NCBI GenBank assembly: GCA_035649635.1 | Contig: DASRJE010000165.1 | Location: 62,001 to 126,000, forward strand | Origin: Gp6-AA40 sp035649635 | GTDB lineage: Bacteria > Acidobacteriota > Vicinamibacteria > Vicinamibacterales > UBA2999 | DNA: 64,000 nt | Direction: 5' to 3' | Shown here: piece by piece, positions 33,498 through 45,069 of the stretch | Layout of the letters: each line of letters opens with the position of its first letter | How positions within the stretch are numbered: the stretch's first letter is position 1 | The notes under the pieces: generated by a model | Database searches by the model: none | What the model was told of the DNA's origin: nothing | Seen by the model: only the letters and a program-made list of their open reading frames with translations | Position numbers and translations under genes: made by a program

Positions 33498-33726
33498 GGC
33501 CGAGGCGTTGAGCAACGTCCGCGCCAGCCGGGGGTTCCGCGCGTCCGGCGCGGTTTCGAGCTGTTGTTTCGGTACGTTGGCGGTAGTCTCGGCCCTCGGC
33601 TCGATCCGCTGAATTCGACAACAGTGTAGGAATACAAATTCTCTGATACTGAAATGTTGGACGCACGCCAGCGACACGTGATGATAAAGGCCAAACGGCG
33701 GTCGAGGTCGAGGCAGCATTCTTGCT

Positions 33727-36429
<2,703 letters not shown>

Positions 36430-36507
36430 AGGCCGAAACCCGCCGCCTTCGCGCGAAGCGCTTCCACCTTCGCGCTGCGCGCTACTGCGGACGGGTCGGC
36501 GCGCCAA

Positions 36508-36595
36508 GGAATCCCGAATCCCGTCCCTCGACGATGCTCGGGACGCCTGAGCGATAGTCGAAGGGCGAGTCCCGAGTCCCGGACCCCGGATCCAG
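36508..36595. repeat. Degenerate CGGGACTCGGGA-type repeat, copy 2
   Basis: Between glgP and an ABC ATPase gene. Words ATCCCGAATCCCGTCCC on the left and GAGTCCCGAGTCCCGGACCC on the right enclose GATGCTCGGGACGCC. Similar to the segment after the cupin gene; partly inverted, so it can form an imperfect stem. Confidence 0.55.
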
Positions 36596-36609
36596 CGACA
36601 ATAGGTAGC

Positions 36610-37422
36610 GTGGAACCAGTCCTGGAACTGAGAAACGCTACCCTCGTGCGAGGGGGAGTACGAGTACTCGATGGTCTGTCGCTCGCGATCCATCAGGGCG
36701 AGCACACCGCCATTCTGGGCCCCAATGGCGCCGGCAAATCGTCATTCATCCGGCTGCTGACGTTCGAAGATCGCCCGCGTCTGGGCGAGAACGGCGTCGC
36801 GCCCATGCGCATCTTTGGACAGGAGCGCTGGGATGTTTCGGCGCTGCGAACCCGATTTGGCGTGGTCACCGGCGAACTCGATCACGGCTTCGGCCTCGAG
36901 ACATCGAGCGGTCGTGTGTCCGGTCTCGACGTGGCGACGTCGGGCCTCCTGGGCAGTCATGGTGTCTTCACCCATCACGAGGTGACTGAGGCGATGCGCG
37001 TGCGCGCGCGCGAAGCACTGGCGCGCGTCGACGCTCCCCACTTGGCGAACAAACCGCTCAACGAGATGTCAGCCGGTGAACGGCGCCGCGTGTTGATCGC
37101 GCGCGCGCTGGTCACCCGGCCCGATGCGCTCGTCCTCGACGAGCCGACCACGGGCCTCGACTTCGTTGCTCGCCACAAGTTCATGGAATCCATTCGTCGT
37201 CTCGCAAGAGAGGGTACGACCCTGATCCTCGTCACGCACCACGTCGAGGAGATCGTCCCGGAAATCGCGCGTGTCGTTCTGCTGCGCGCGGGCAAGGTCG
37301 CATTCAACGGCGCGCCCGCGGATGCCCTCACCGCCGAGCGACTGGGAGATGTATTCGGTGCGCCCATGGACGTAATACGAAGCGGCGAGTACTACCACGT
37401 CCGTCTTTCTGGCAGCGGCTAG
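36610..37422 (+). CDS. ABC transporter ATP-binding protein
   Basis: 270 residues, GTG start. Walker A GPNGAGKSS (about 37-45), signature MSAGERRR, Walker B ALVLDEPTTGLD and switch His in THHVEEI. The signature reads SAGER instead of SGGQ, as in ModF/iron-type and some anion importers' ATPases, and the C-terminus (HVRLSGSG) is short. No permease or binding protein follows, so the subunit is an orphan or serves a complex elsewhere. The next gene starts 15 bases downstream. Confidence 0.88.
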   Translation: MEPVLELRNATLVRGGVRVLDGLSLAIHQGEHTAILGPNGAGKSSFIRLLTFEDRPRLGENGVAPMRIFGQERWDVSALRTRFGVVTGELDHGFGLETSSGRVSGLDVATSGLLGSHGVFTHHEVTEAMRVRAREALARVDAPHLANKPLNEMSAGERRRVLIARALVTRPDALVLDEPTTGLDFVARHKFMESIRRLAREGTTLILVTHHVEEIVPEIARVVLLRAGKVAFNGAPADALTAERLGDVFGAPMDVIRSGEYYHVRLSGSG

Positions 37423-37437
37423 AGTTCAACCGCGATT

Positions 37438-38904
37438 GTGAGCAGCGATCGTTACCGTGAATTTGTGTCGAGATATCCCGAATACGAGTCGACGTCGCGC
37501 GTCGACGAGATTCGGGCTGCTGACTATTCGCGCCTCGACGAGGCCGGCGACACGTATCTCGACTACACGGGGGCCTGCATCTACGCGGCTTCGCAGGTGC
37601 GAGCGCACGGAGCGCTCCTCGAATCGGCCCTGCTCGGAAACCCGCATTCGGCCAGTCCTGCTTCGTTGAGCGCGACGGACCTCGTCGAGCGCTCGCGTCG
37701 TGCCGTGCTCGAGTGGTTCAACGCCGGTGCCGACTACACGGCCATCTTCACGCCCAACGCCACGGGTGCGCTGAAACACATTGCCGAGTCGTATCCGTTC
37801 GCGCCCGGCGGGCGGCTCCTGCTGTCCGTCGACAATCACAACTCGGTCAACGGGATTCGCGAATTTGCAGCGGCGGCCGGGGCGACGGTGTCTTACGCGC
37901 CTTTGACGACACCGGAGTTGCGAATCGACGATTCGCAGATCGATAGGCTCCTGAGCGCCGCGGTTCGAAGCGACCACAACCTGTTTGCTTTCCCTGCGCA
38001 GTCGAACTTCTCCGGTGTGAAACATCCCCTCGCGCTCGTCGAGCGTGCCCACGCGCATGGATGGGACGTCTTGCTCGATGCCGCGGCATTCGTCCCCACC
38101 AATCGCCTCGACCTTCAACGGGTGGCCCCGGAATTTGTGTGCGTCTCGTTCTACAAGATGTTTGGATATCCAACTGGTGTCGGATGCCTGCTGGTGCGCA
38201 ACAACGCGCTGACTCGGCTGCATCGACCCTGGTTTTCCGGTGGCACGGTGAACTTCGCTACCGTCGGCGGGGCTCGTCATCTCCTATCTCCCGGCGAAGC
38301 CGGCTTCGAGGATGGCACCCTCAACTTTCTGTCGATCGCGGCAGTAGAAATCGGCCTGCGGCATCTCGCAGCGGTCGGGGTCGACGTCATTCAAACACGC
38401 GTTCGGTGTTTGACCGACTGGCTGCTCAAGGAGCTGGTCGATATGCGTCACTCGAATGGCCGCCCGATGGTTCGTATCTACGGACCGTTGACCACCATGA
38501 TGCGCGGAGCCATCGTCACGATGAATCTCTACGATCCCGTGGGGCATCTGCTCGACTATCGGCGCGTCGAAGAACTGGCAGGGAAGCGGCACATCTCGCT
38601 GCGCACGGGGTGCTTCTGTAATCCCGGCGCGGGAGAGACGGCAGAAGGCATCACCGACGAAGACGTGAAAGCAGCGCTCGAGATACGTGAGGACCTGACG
38701 CTCTCGCGTTTCCTCGAGATCGTCACCGCGCGGGGCGGCAAGAGCGCCGGGGCGATCCGCGTCTCATTCGGCCTGGTGAGTAACTTCGCGGACGCCGACC
38801 GCTTCGTACAGTTCGTCAAATCGCTGCGTGATCAGTCGCGCCTCGCGATCGGGACGGCGACATTCGATATCGAATCGTGTCGCATCATGCGCGACGGAAG
38901 CTGA
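37438..38904 (+). CDS. MOCOS-like PLP enzyme (aminotransferase class V)
   Basis: 488 residues from a GTG start. It resembles the N-terminal half of eukaryotic molybdenum cofactor sulfurase and bacterial cysteine-desulfurase-like proteins: DYTGACIYAASQVRAH, NPHSASPAS, FTPNATGALKHI, the PLP lysine K240 in SFYKMFGYPTG and the substrate cysteine motif RTGCFCNPG (C392/C394). The MOSC domain of MOCOS is absent. Likely product: persulfide on the enzyme Cys, or sulfur donation to a cofactor. No moco gene is nearby, so the acceptor is unknown. It follows an orphan ABC ATPase after 15 bases and may be cotranscribed. Confidence 0.85.
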   Translation: MSSDRYREFVSRYPEYESTSRVDEIRAADYSRLDEAGDTYLDYTGACIYAASQVRAHGALLESALLGNPHSASPASLSATDLVERSRRAVLEWFNAGADYTAIFTPNATGALKHIAESYPFAPGGRLLLSVDNHNSVNGIREFAAAAGATVSYAPLTTPELRIDDSQIDRLLSAAVRSDHNLFAFPAQSNFSGVKHPLALVERAHAHGWDVLLDAAAFVPTNRLDLQRVAPEFVCVSFYKMFGYPTGVGCLLVRNNALTRLHRPWFSGGTVNFATVGGARHLLSPGEAGFEDGTLNFLSIAAVEIGLRHLAAVGVDVIQTRVRCLTDWLLKELVDMRHSNGRPMVRIYGPLTTMMRGAIVTMNLYDPVGHLLDYRRVEELAGKRHISLRTGCFCNPGAGETAEGITDEDVKAALEIREDLTLSRFLEIVTARGGKSAGAIRVSFGLVSNFADADRFVQFVKSLRDQSRLAIGTATFDIESCRIMRDGS

Positions 38905-39089
38905 CGCGCGAGCACGAACGTCGCGCGTGGCGCCGTTGCACGTTGCTCGATCTTTAAGGCGCGTGGCCGCCGCGATTTCTGCGTACTGTGATCGGTGTGG
39001 CGTAGGCCACATCAATAAATGGTCCGTCGGATACGACGGCACGCGCTGTGCTCCTCCACGTCGACGATGGTAGGCTGTGGAGGCGCAGG

Positions 39090-39620
39090 ATGGCAGAGCA
39101 CGAAGGCTTGGAACGGGTTGTACGGATAGAGAAGAAGTTGGACGCGCTGTCGATCTCGGTCGACGAGCGGTTCAGCGAGGTGCGCGATCACTTCGTTGAA
39201 CAACGCGAGTACATCGAGTTCGCGTACGATCGACTGGACCGGCGCATCTCTGACGGCTTTGCCCGCCTCGAGCAACGCGTGTCCGAGGGCTTTGCCGCGT
39301 CCGACCAGCGCATGGACAGGTTCGACCAGCGCATGGACACGTTCGACCAGCGCATGAACAAGTTCGACCAGCGCATGGACAAGTTCGACCAGCGCATGGA
39401 CATGTTCGACCAGCGCATGGACACACTCGACCAGCGCATGGACTCACTCGACCAGCGCATGGCCCACGGCTTCGCGGCCGCGGATCAACGCACCATCGAC
39501 CTCAAGCACGAGTTGACGGAGGGATTCTCGCGAGTGGAGCGAAAATTGGACCAGTTCATCGAGTCGCAGTCCAGATCGAAAGTTACGCGCCGGGCACGCC
39601 CCTCGAAGCGTCGACGCTGA
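39090..39620 (+). CDS. Coiled-coil protein with eight heptad repeats
   Basis: 176 residues, highly charged, no signal peptide. Residues 72-127 consist of eight near-identical heptads DQRM(D/N)xF/L encoded by 21-base tandem units, flanked by less regular coiled coil with DERFSEV, DRRISDGFARLEQRVSEGF and GFAAADQRT. The pattern resembles the short coiled-coil modules found in phage tail or apolipoprotein-like proteins. It ends in a basic tail (RRARPSKRRR), suggesting nucleic acid or membrane contact. I know no function. The ATG after CGCAGG was chosen since the upstream frame is hydrophilic and unrelated. The 2-base gap to the next gene (GTG 39622) suggests cotranscription. Confidence 0.75.
   Translation: MAEHEGLERVVRIEKKLDALSISVDERFSEVRDHFVEQREYIEFAYDRLDRRISDGFARLEQRVSEGFAASDQRMDRFDQRMDTFDQRMNKFDQRMDKFDQRMDMFDQRMDTLDQRMDSLDQRMAHGFAAADQRTIDLKHELTEGFSRVERKLDQFIESQSRSKVTRRARPSKRRR
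39303..39470. repeat. Eight 21-bp tandem repeats in a coding region
   Basis: Units begin GACCAGCGCATGGAC at 39303, 39324, 39345, 39366, 39387, 39408, 39429 and 39450; substitutions are mostly in the last six bases. The unit is one protein heptad, so gain or loss keeps the reading frame. No spacers separate units. Confidence 0.95.
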
Positions 39621-39621
39621 C

Positions 39622-41586
39622 GTGAACAAAGCTTACGGAACCTGGCCGTCGCCAATCACCGCAGACGCCGTTGCCGCGCAGGGCATCCGGCTTTCCTATG
39701 TTGCGATCGATGGCGAAGACATCTACTGGCTCGAAGGTCGTCCGCACGAAGGTGGCCGCAACGTTCTCGTGAGACGACGGTCTGACGGACGGCAGGAAGA
39801 TGTCACGCCATCGGGCTTCAATCTCCGCACGCGGGTGCATGAGTACGGCGGCGGCGCCTACGTCGTTTCTCAGGGTGTTGTCTACGCGTCGAACTTCGCT
39901 GATCAGCGCCTCTATCGGATCGACACGACGGACGACAACGCGCCGACCCCACTCACGCCCTCCGGGCAGTGGTTCTATGCTGACGCCGCCCTCGATCTCA
40001 AACGCCGTCGTCTGATCTCGGTCAGGGAGGATCACTCCGATGCGAGTCGCGAGCCGGTCAACACGCTGGTGAGCATTCCGGTCGAAGGCGCCGAGAGCGC
40101 GGGCGACGTGCTCGTCTCCGGATTTGATTTCTACTCGACACCCAGGCTCAGCCGTGACGGATCGCAATTGGCGTGGCTCGCGTGGCGCCATCCGCAGATG
40201 CCATGGGACGGTACCGAACTCTGGCTGGCGGATGTCACCGAGGCCGGAGCCCTCGTGAAGCAGCGACGTGTCGCAGGAGGCCCTTCCGAATCAATCTACC
40301 AGCCAGGTTGGACGCCCGACGGGCAGTTGTACTTTGTCAGCGATCGAGAGGGATGGTGGAAGCTGTATCAGGCCGGTCAGACATCGCCGATCGCCCGGAA
40401 TGTCTCGAGCAGCGTGGAGTTCGGGCGTCCGCAGTGGATATTCGGCACGGCATGCTGGGTCCCTGCTGGCGGCCGCCGATTGGTGGTGTCCTATACGCAG
40501 TCGGGCCGCTGGCATCTCGCCGCGCTCGAAACTGACACAGGCGCGCTGGCCACATTGGCCGATTCACTCGAGCCCCGCGAGTGGTTGGCGGCAACAGACA
40601 CGATGGCCGTCCTTGTTGCTGGCTCGCCGACGACTCCGGATGCGGTCGTACGTGTAGAGCTCTCCACCGGGCGCGTCGAAACGCTCAAGTCATCCTCCAC
40701 CGTGGAATTCCCAGCGACGCTGCTGTCGGTGCCCGAATCCGTCGAGTTCCCTTCTGTCGACGGACACACCACGCACGCCTTCTACTATCCACCGCGCAAC
40801 GCAGAGTACAGGGCGCCAGCCGACGACCGGCCGCCGCTCATTCTGATTAGTCATGGCGGGCCTACGACGGCAGCGAGCGCGACGCTGGACCTGAAAGTGC
40901 AGTTCTGGACCAGTCGCGGGTTTGCCGTGGCCGACGTGAACTACGGTGGCAGCTCCGGATTCGGCCGCCCCTACCGACAGCGCCTGAACGGCCAATGGGG
41001 CGTGCTCGATGTCAGTGACATGGTGGCGGCCGCACGGTATCTCGTCGCGGCGGGAAAAGCCGATCCCAATCGCCTGATGATTCGCGGTGGCAGTGCCGGC
41101 GGCTACACCACGCTCGCCGCTCTGACGTTCCATCCCGGTGTCTTCAAGGCCGGAGCCAGCTACTACGGGATCAGCGACATCGAAGTACTCGCGCGAGATA
41201 CACACAAGTTTGAATCACGCTACCTCGATACGCTCGTCGGGCCCTATCCGGACGCCAAGGACGTTTACCATGCGCGATCGCCCATTCACTTCGTCGACCG
41301 GCTGGCCTGTTCGCTGATTCTGTTCCAGGGACTCGAGGACAAGGTCGTGCCGCCGAATCAGTCGGAGATGATGGCAGCGGCGGCGCGAGAGAAAGGACTC
41401 GCGGTGGCATACCTGGCGTTCGAGGGCGAACAGCACGGGTTCAGGAAAGCGTCGACAATCGTGCGGAGTCTCGAAGCCGAGTTGTATTTCTACGGCGCGG
41501 TCTTCGGCTTCGTCCCCGCCGACGAGATTGCCCCGATCCAGATTGACAACCTCGGTGATAAGTTCAAAGGTCAGGGTCGGTCATGA
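39622..41586 (+). CDS. S9 prolyl oligopeptidase-like peptidase
   Basis: 654 residues, GTG start, no obvious signal peptide. An N-terminal seven-bladed propeller region (TPDGQLYFVSDREG, DGSQLAWLAWR) is followed by an alpha/beta hydrolase domain. Catalytic triad: S491 in RGGSAGGY, D573 in FQGLEDKVVP, H605 in GEQHGFR. Such enzymes of the S9C/acylaminoacyl-peptidase type cleave short peptides, often after proline or from blocked N-termini. The intact triad predicts activity. The stop overlaps the next gene's ATG by 4 bases, so it is translationally coupled to an isoaspartyl peptidase: a peptide-recycling operon. Confidence 0.93.
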   Translation: MNKAYGTWPSPITADAVAAQGIRLSYVAIDGEDIYWLEGRPHEGGRNVLVRRRSDGRQEDVTPSGFNLRTRVHEYGGGAYVVSQGVVYASNFADQRLYRIDTTDDNAPTPLTPSGQWFYADAALDLKRRRLISVREDHSDASREPVNTLVSIPVEGAESAGDVLVSGFDFYSTPRLSRDGSQLAWLAWRHPQMPWDGTELWLADVTEAGALVKQRRVAGGPSESIYQPGWTPDGQLYFVSDREGWWKLYQAGQTSPIARNVSSSVEFGRPQWIFGTACWVPAGGRRLVVSYTQSGRWHLAALETDTGALATLADSLEPREWLAATDTMAVLVAGSPTTPDAVVRVELSTGRVETLKSSSTVEFPATLLSVPESVEFPSVDGHTTHAFYYPPRNAEYRAPADDRPPLILISHGGPTTAASATLDLKVQFWTSRGFAVADVNYGGSSGFGRPYRQRLNGQWGVLDVSDMVAAARYLVAAGKADPNRLMIRGGSAGGYTTLAALTFHPGVFKAGASYYGISDIEVLARDTHKFESRYLDTLVGPYPDAKDVYHARSPIHFVDRLACSLILFQGLEDKVVPPNQSEMMAAAAREKGLAVAYLAFEGEQHGFRKASTIVRSLEAELYFYGAVFGFVPADEIAPIQIDNLGDKFKGQGRS

Positions 41587-42722
41587 GCCGGACGTGCTGC
41601 GGTGCGCTGGTCCTCGGGCTTATCGCGATGGCGTGTTCCACGCCTGAGCCTTCTCCCTCTGCATCAGCCATGAGCCAACAACCGCGATGGGGCCTGATCA
41701 TCCACACCGGTGCCGGCGCGTTTACGTTGGCCGGTCTTGGCGAGCGTCGAGAGCCAATGCGCGCCGCGATGACCGAGGCGCTCTCCGCCGGGCATCGCAT
41801 ATTGGCCGAAGGAGGCTCGAGCCTTGATGCGGTTCAGGCGACGATCGTCGTGCTCGAGGATTCGCCTCTCTTCAACGCGGGGAAGGGGGCGGTGTTCACC
41901 CACGAAGGATCTAACGAGCTGGACGCGTCGATCATGGACGGCGCCAGCCAGCGCGCCGGGGCGGTCGCCGGCGTGAAGCGGATCAAGAATCCGATCCTGC
42001 TCGCGCGCCTCGTCATGGAGAAGTCACCGCACGTGATGCTCACCGGCGACGGCGCCGAAACCTTTGCCGCCGAGCAAGGCGGGATCGAATTCGTCGACCC
42101 GAAATACTTTCACACCGACCGAGCCTGGGATGCGCTCCAGCGCGCACTCGAAGAGGAACGTCAAAAGACGAAGACGGGGGCGTCAGCGCGTCCGGCCATG
42201 GAGCGCGATGCTCCCGGGTCGTACTTCGGGACGGTGGGCGCCGTCGCCCTTGACCGTCGCGGCAACCTGGCTGCCGGCACGTCGACGGGCGGGATGACCA
42301 ACAAACGCTTTGGCCGTGTCGGCGATTCGCCTATCGTCGGCGCAGGCACCTACGCCAGCAACGAGAGCTGCGGGATCTCGTCCACCGGACATGGCGAGTT
42401 CTTCATCCGCTACACCGTGGCGCACGACATCTGCGCGCGCGTCGCCTACAAGGGCATGAGCGTGCAGGCCGCCGCCGACGAGGTCGTACAGCAAGTGCTC
42501 AAGAAAGCAGGCGGGGAAGGCGGCGTCGTTGGTCTCGATCGCGCGGGCAATATCGCGATGTCGTTCAACTCGACGGGAATGGGTCGCGGCTACATGGGGG
42601 CTGACGGCGCTCCCGTCATCATGTTTACGAAAGAAGACGCCGTACTTCTCAGTTCGCCGTCCCAGCGTATTCAAGCATCTGCTTCGTCAGGTCCATCGGG
42701 TACGAGATCTGGACGTCCGTGA
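41583..42722 (+). CDS. Isoaspartyl peptidase/L-asparaginase (Ntn hydrolase), lipoprotein
   Basis: 379 residues. Lipobox LGLIAMAC suggests lipidation at Cys18, then a Ser/Pro tether. The catalytic domain has the conserved IHTGAGAF start, NAGKGAVFTHEG, and the autocleavage nucleophile T217 in YFGTVGAVALD followed by GTSTGGMTNKRFGRVGDSPI and STGHGEFFIR. Activity: hydrolysis of beta-aspartyl dipeptides and asparagine after self-processing. The final 25 or so residues (after MFTKEDAVL) are Ser/Gly-rich and are encoded antisense to the 3' end of the DPP III gene, a convergent overlap of 74 bases; they may be a recent read-through extension. Cotranscribed with the S9 peptidase. Confidence 0.92.
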   Translation: MSRTCCGALVLGLIAMACSTPEPSPSASAMSQQPRWGLIIHTGAGAFTLAGLGERREPMRAAMTEALSAGHRILAEGGSSLDAVQATIVVLEDSPLFNAGKGAVFTHEGSNELDASIMDGASQRAGAVAGVKRIKNPILLARLVMEKSPHVMLTGDGAETFAAEQGGIEFVDPKYFHTDRAWDALQRALEEERQKTKTGASARPAMERDAPGSYFGTVGAVALDRRGNLAAGTSTGGMTNKRFGRVGDSPIVGAGTYASNESCGISSTGHGEFFIRYTVAHDICARVAYKGMSVQAAADEVVQQVLKKAGGEGGVVGLDRAGNIAMSFNSTGMGRGYMGADGAPVIMFTKEDAVLLSSPSQRIQASASSGPSGTRSGRP

Positions 42723-44676
42723 TGGCGCCGTCGGGTCCTTTGACGGCCGTCAACTTCGGCATGACGAAGCCGGAATATGACGCCAAATTGAGACTGTCGA
42801 CGCGCTTCACCACCTCGTCTCGAAGCGACGAGTCGAAGTGTATGCCGTAAGTCTCGAACAGCGTCTTCGCCGCCGCGAAGTCTCCTTCTGACTTGATACG
42901 CTGCACCTCGGCGAGCAGCTTGCCTACGCCTTCGCGGAAGACCTTGGGGTCAGCCATGACGAGATAGGTCTTGTTGTCACGCGTGCGCTGCTCGATCGCC
43001 TTGGTATTGGCCATCAGCCATCGCACGATCATCTGGCGATTTCGCATGTGGTCTTCTTCGATCTGCGTTCCCTCACGCACTCGCCGAAGCTGGACGATGG
43101 CGTTCCGCGCGTAGGCTTCGTACTCAGCTCGCACGATGGCGTCCTGGTCTGCGGCGGGAATGATGCCCAGCTCGGCAAGCTTCGGGTCAGCCATGAAGTA
43201 GAGGCCGATGAGATCGGCGCGCCCTTCTTCGAGCGCCGAGAAGTGCTCCTTGATAGCTTCCTGCGGCGTCCCTTTGAAACCGGCCGCCTGTTGACCGGAC
43301 GCGTGCCCTATGACTTCGTGCATGTCGGTGAGGAGCTCGGCAGAGAGCGCGCCGAACTTCAGGGTCCGGTCGGCTTCGTCAGGCGTCCATGAAAACTCGG
43401 TTCGCATCGAGGCGGGAAGCGCATTGTCAGACGATTCGCGCACGTTCGACAGAGAGACCGACTTGCTGCCGTACTCTTCACGAATCCGCTGATCGTTCGG
43501 CAGGTTGATGCCGATGGGTGTGACAGGACCGGAATCACCGGTCTCAATCACGACGTCGATCGCGTTGGCGACGATGCCCTTCACGTCGCTCTTGCGGTAC
43601 TTCGCGTCGTACGGCATGTGGTCCTCGAACCACTGGGCGTTGTTCGCGAACTTCTGGATACGCTCGGTCTTTTCCTTGTTCACGTAGAACACCAGCCCTT
43701 CCCACGATCCCTTGATACCGCGCGCGTCCATGTAAACCTCGATGAACCCGTTGATCGTGTCGACCGTCGACGATTGGTCCGCCACCCACGCGATGTCGTA
43801 CTTCACGCGATCGCTGCTCTCGCCGGTCTTGTACCACTGGACGAGGGCGCGCAACGCGTTGGCCATCGGCTCGGTCGCGAAAGGAATGGCCGCCTCGAGG
43901 TGCCCGATGATCTGGCGAATCTCCTTGTCATAACGTCCGCCGACGCGATAGACCTCTTCGACGAGCCGGCCATCGCTCTTCACCAACCGCGAGTTCAGCC
44001 CGTACTTTTCGGTGTAGCCGCGCAGGTCGGCCATGCTCACTCCCGAGTAGAGGTTGTTGGCGCTCGAGCTCAGGATGTCTTTGCCGGGTCCGGGGGCCTT
44101 GTTGGTCACACTCGGGTCGACATTGGGATCGAAGAACATCGGACCGAGTCGTGTGAGCAACTGATCGACCGATTCATTGGACTGGGTTGGGAAGGTCGCG
44201 CCCGTACTCAGCGCCGCCTTTGCCGCCGCCGCAAGCGCTTGCGGTGTGGTCTTCAGCACGAATTTTCGTGCGGTCAGGTTGTTGTACGGGCCGGTATTGA
44301 TCCAGAAGAGCTTCGTGTAACGCTGAATCTCCGTCAGCGTTGGCGGATCGATGCCCTGCGGATGCGACACGATGGCTTCGAGCACGCGACGCATCTCGAG
44401 CGCATTTCGATGCTTCTGGTCGTAGAAGATGTCACGGCCGGCGAGGGCCGCCTGCGTCAGATGCCAGACTAGTGTCTTTTCTCGCAAAGAAAGCGCGTTG
44501 AACTGATCCGCGTAGAGCTGGATGACCGACGCGTCGTCAATCTGCTCGAGCAGATACTTGCGGCTGTTTTCCGCGCTCGGTGGTACGGCGGTCGGCGGTG
44601 GACCTTCCTCGCGCCCCGAGCTGCATGCCAGCGTCGTGACTAGGAAAAGCGTGGATAAGAACAATCTGTAACGCAT
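42649..44676 (-). CDS. Dipeptidyl-peptidase III-like (M49) lipoprotein
   Basis: 675 residues. Lipobox TTLAC gives Cys18 lipidation after MRYRLFLSTLFLV. Zinc motif HEVIGH (His453, Glu454, His458) and the third-ligand motif EEGRAD (from 483), the canonical HExxGH...EExRA(D/E) pair of the M49 family. These cleave dipeptides from the N-terminus of oligopeptides. PYDAKYRKSDVKGIVANAI and LPNDQRIREEYG are also family-like. Being a lipoprotein differs from the cytosolic eukaryotic enzyme, suggesting a periplasmic role. Its 3' end overlaps the isoaspartyl peptidase gene. Divergent from the YCII gene. Confidence 0.9.
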   Translation of the reverse strand: MRYRLFLSTLFLVTTLACSSGREEGPPPTAVPPSAENSRKYLLEQIDDASVIQLYADQFNALSLREKTLVWHLTQAALAGRDIFYDQKHRNALEMRRVLEAIVSHPQGIDPPTLTEIQRYTKLFWINTGPYNNLTARKFVLKTTPQALAAAAKAALSTGATFPTQSNESVDQLLTRLGPMFFDPNVDPSVTNKAPGPGKDILSSSANNLYSGVSMADLRGYTEKYGLNSRLVKSDGRLVEEVYRVGGRYDKEIRQIIGHLEAAIPFATEPMANALRALVQWYKTGESSDRVKYDIAWVADQSSTVDTINGFIEVYMDARGIKGSWEGLVFYVNKEKTERIQKFANNAQWFEDHMPYDAKYRKSDVKGIVANAIDVVIETGDSGPVTPIGINLPNDQRIREEYGSKSVSLSNVRESSDNALPASMRTEFSWTPDEADRTLKFGALSAELLTDMHEVIGHASGQQAAGFKGTPQEAIKEHFSALEEGRADLIGLYFMADPKLAELGIIPAADQDAIVRAEYEAYARNAIVQLRRVREGTQIEEDHMRNRQMIVRWLMANTKAIEQRTRDNKTYLVMADPKVFREGVGKLLAEVQRIKSEGDFAAAKTLFETYGIHFDSSLRDEVVKRVDSLNLASYSGFVMPKLTAVKGPDGAITDVQISYPMDLTKQMLEYAGTAN

Positions 44677-44728
44677 GGTTATCTACAGCTTAGCCTGTCG
44701 CGCCTCGGCGTGGTACCATCCGCCGCCG

Positions 44729-45037
44729 ATGCACTACTTGTTGATGTACGACGTCGTTGACGACTACGTAGAACGACGGACGCCCTTTCGCCAGGAACAC
44801 ATTACGCTGGCCCGCGAGTTCGTCGCCCGCGGCGAGCTCGTGCTTGGAGGTGCCCTGGCACAGCCTGCCGACGGCGTCGTGCTGCTCTTCCGCGGCAGCT
44901 CGCCGGCGGCCGCTGAGGCCTTTGCCAAATCAGACCCCTACGTGCGCGCGGGAATCGTCACGAAGTGGCGCGTACGTGAATGGACGACGGTCGTCGGCAC
45001 AGAAGCCGAGAATCCACTTCCGCAGAATCTGTCGTGA
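44729..45037 (+). CDS. YCII-related protein
   Basis: 102 residues with the YCII/dimeric alpha-beta barrel signature: MHYLLMYDVVDDYVERR at the start, HITLAREFVARGELVLGGALAQPADG in the middle and AAEAFAKSDPYVRAGIVTKWRVREW near the end. His (in QEH) and Asp of the SDPYVRAG motif are conserved in the family, thought to be possible catalytic residues, but the role is not established. The frame runs to 44675, overlapping the DPP III promoter, so the ATG at 44729 was preferred. The NIPSNAP gene follows after 32 bases. Confidence 0.88.
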   Translation: MHYLLMYDVVDDYVERRTPFRQEHITLAREFVARGELVLGGALAQPADGVVLLFRGSSPAAAEAFAKSDPYVRAGIVTKWRVREWTTVVGTEAENPLPQNLS

Positions 45038-45069
45038 TCCACGGGTCAGAAGACAGCGAGGAGCTTGTC

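Noticed and set aside
39303..39470. Possible CRISPR array
   Set aside because: Units are directly adjacent with no spacers and lie in a coding frame; they are protein heptads.
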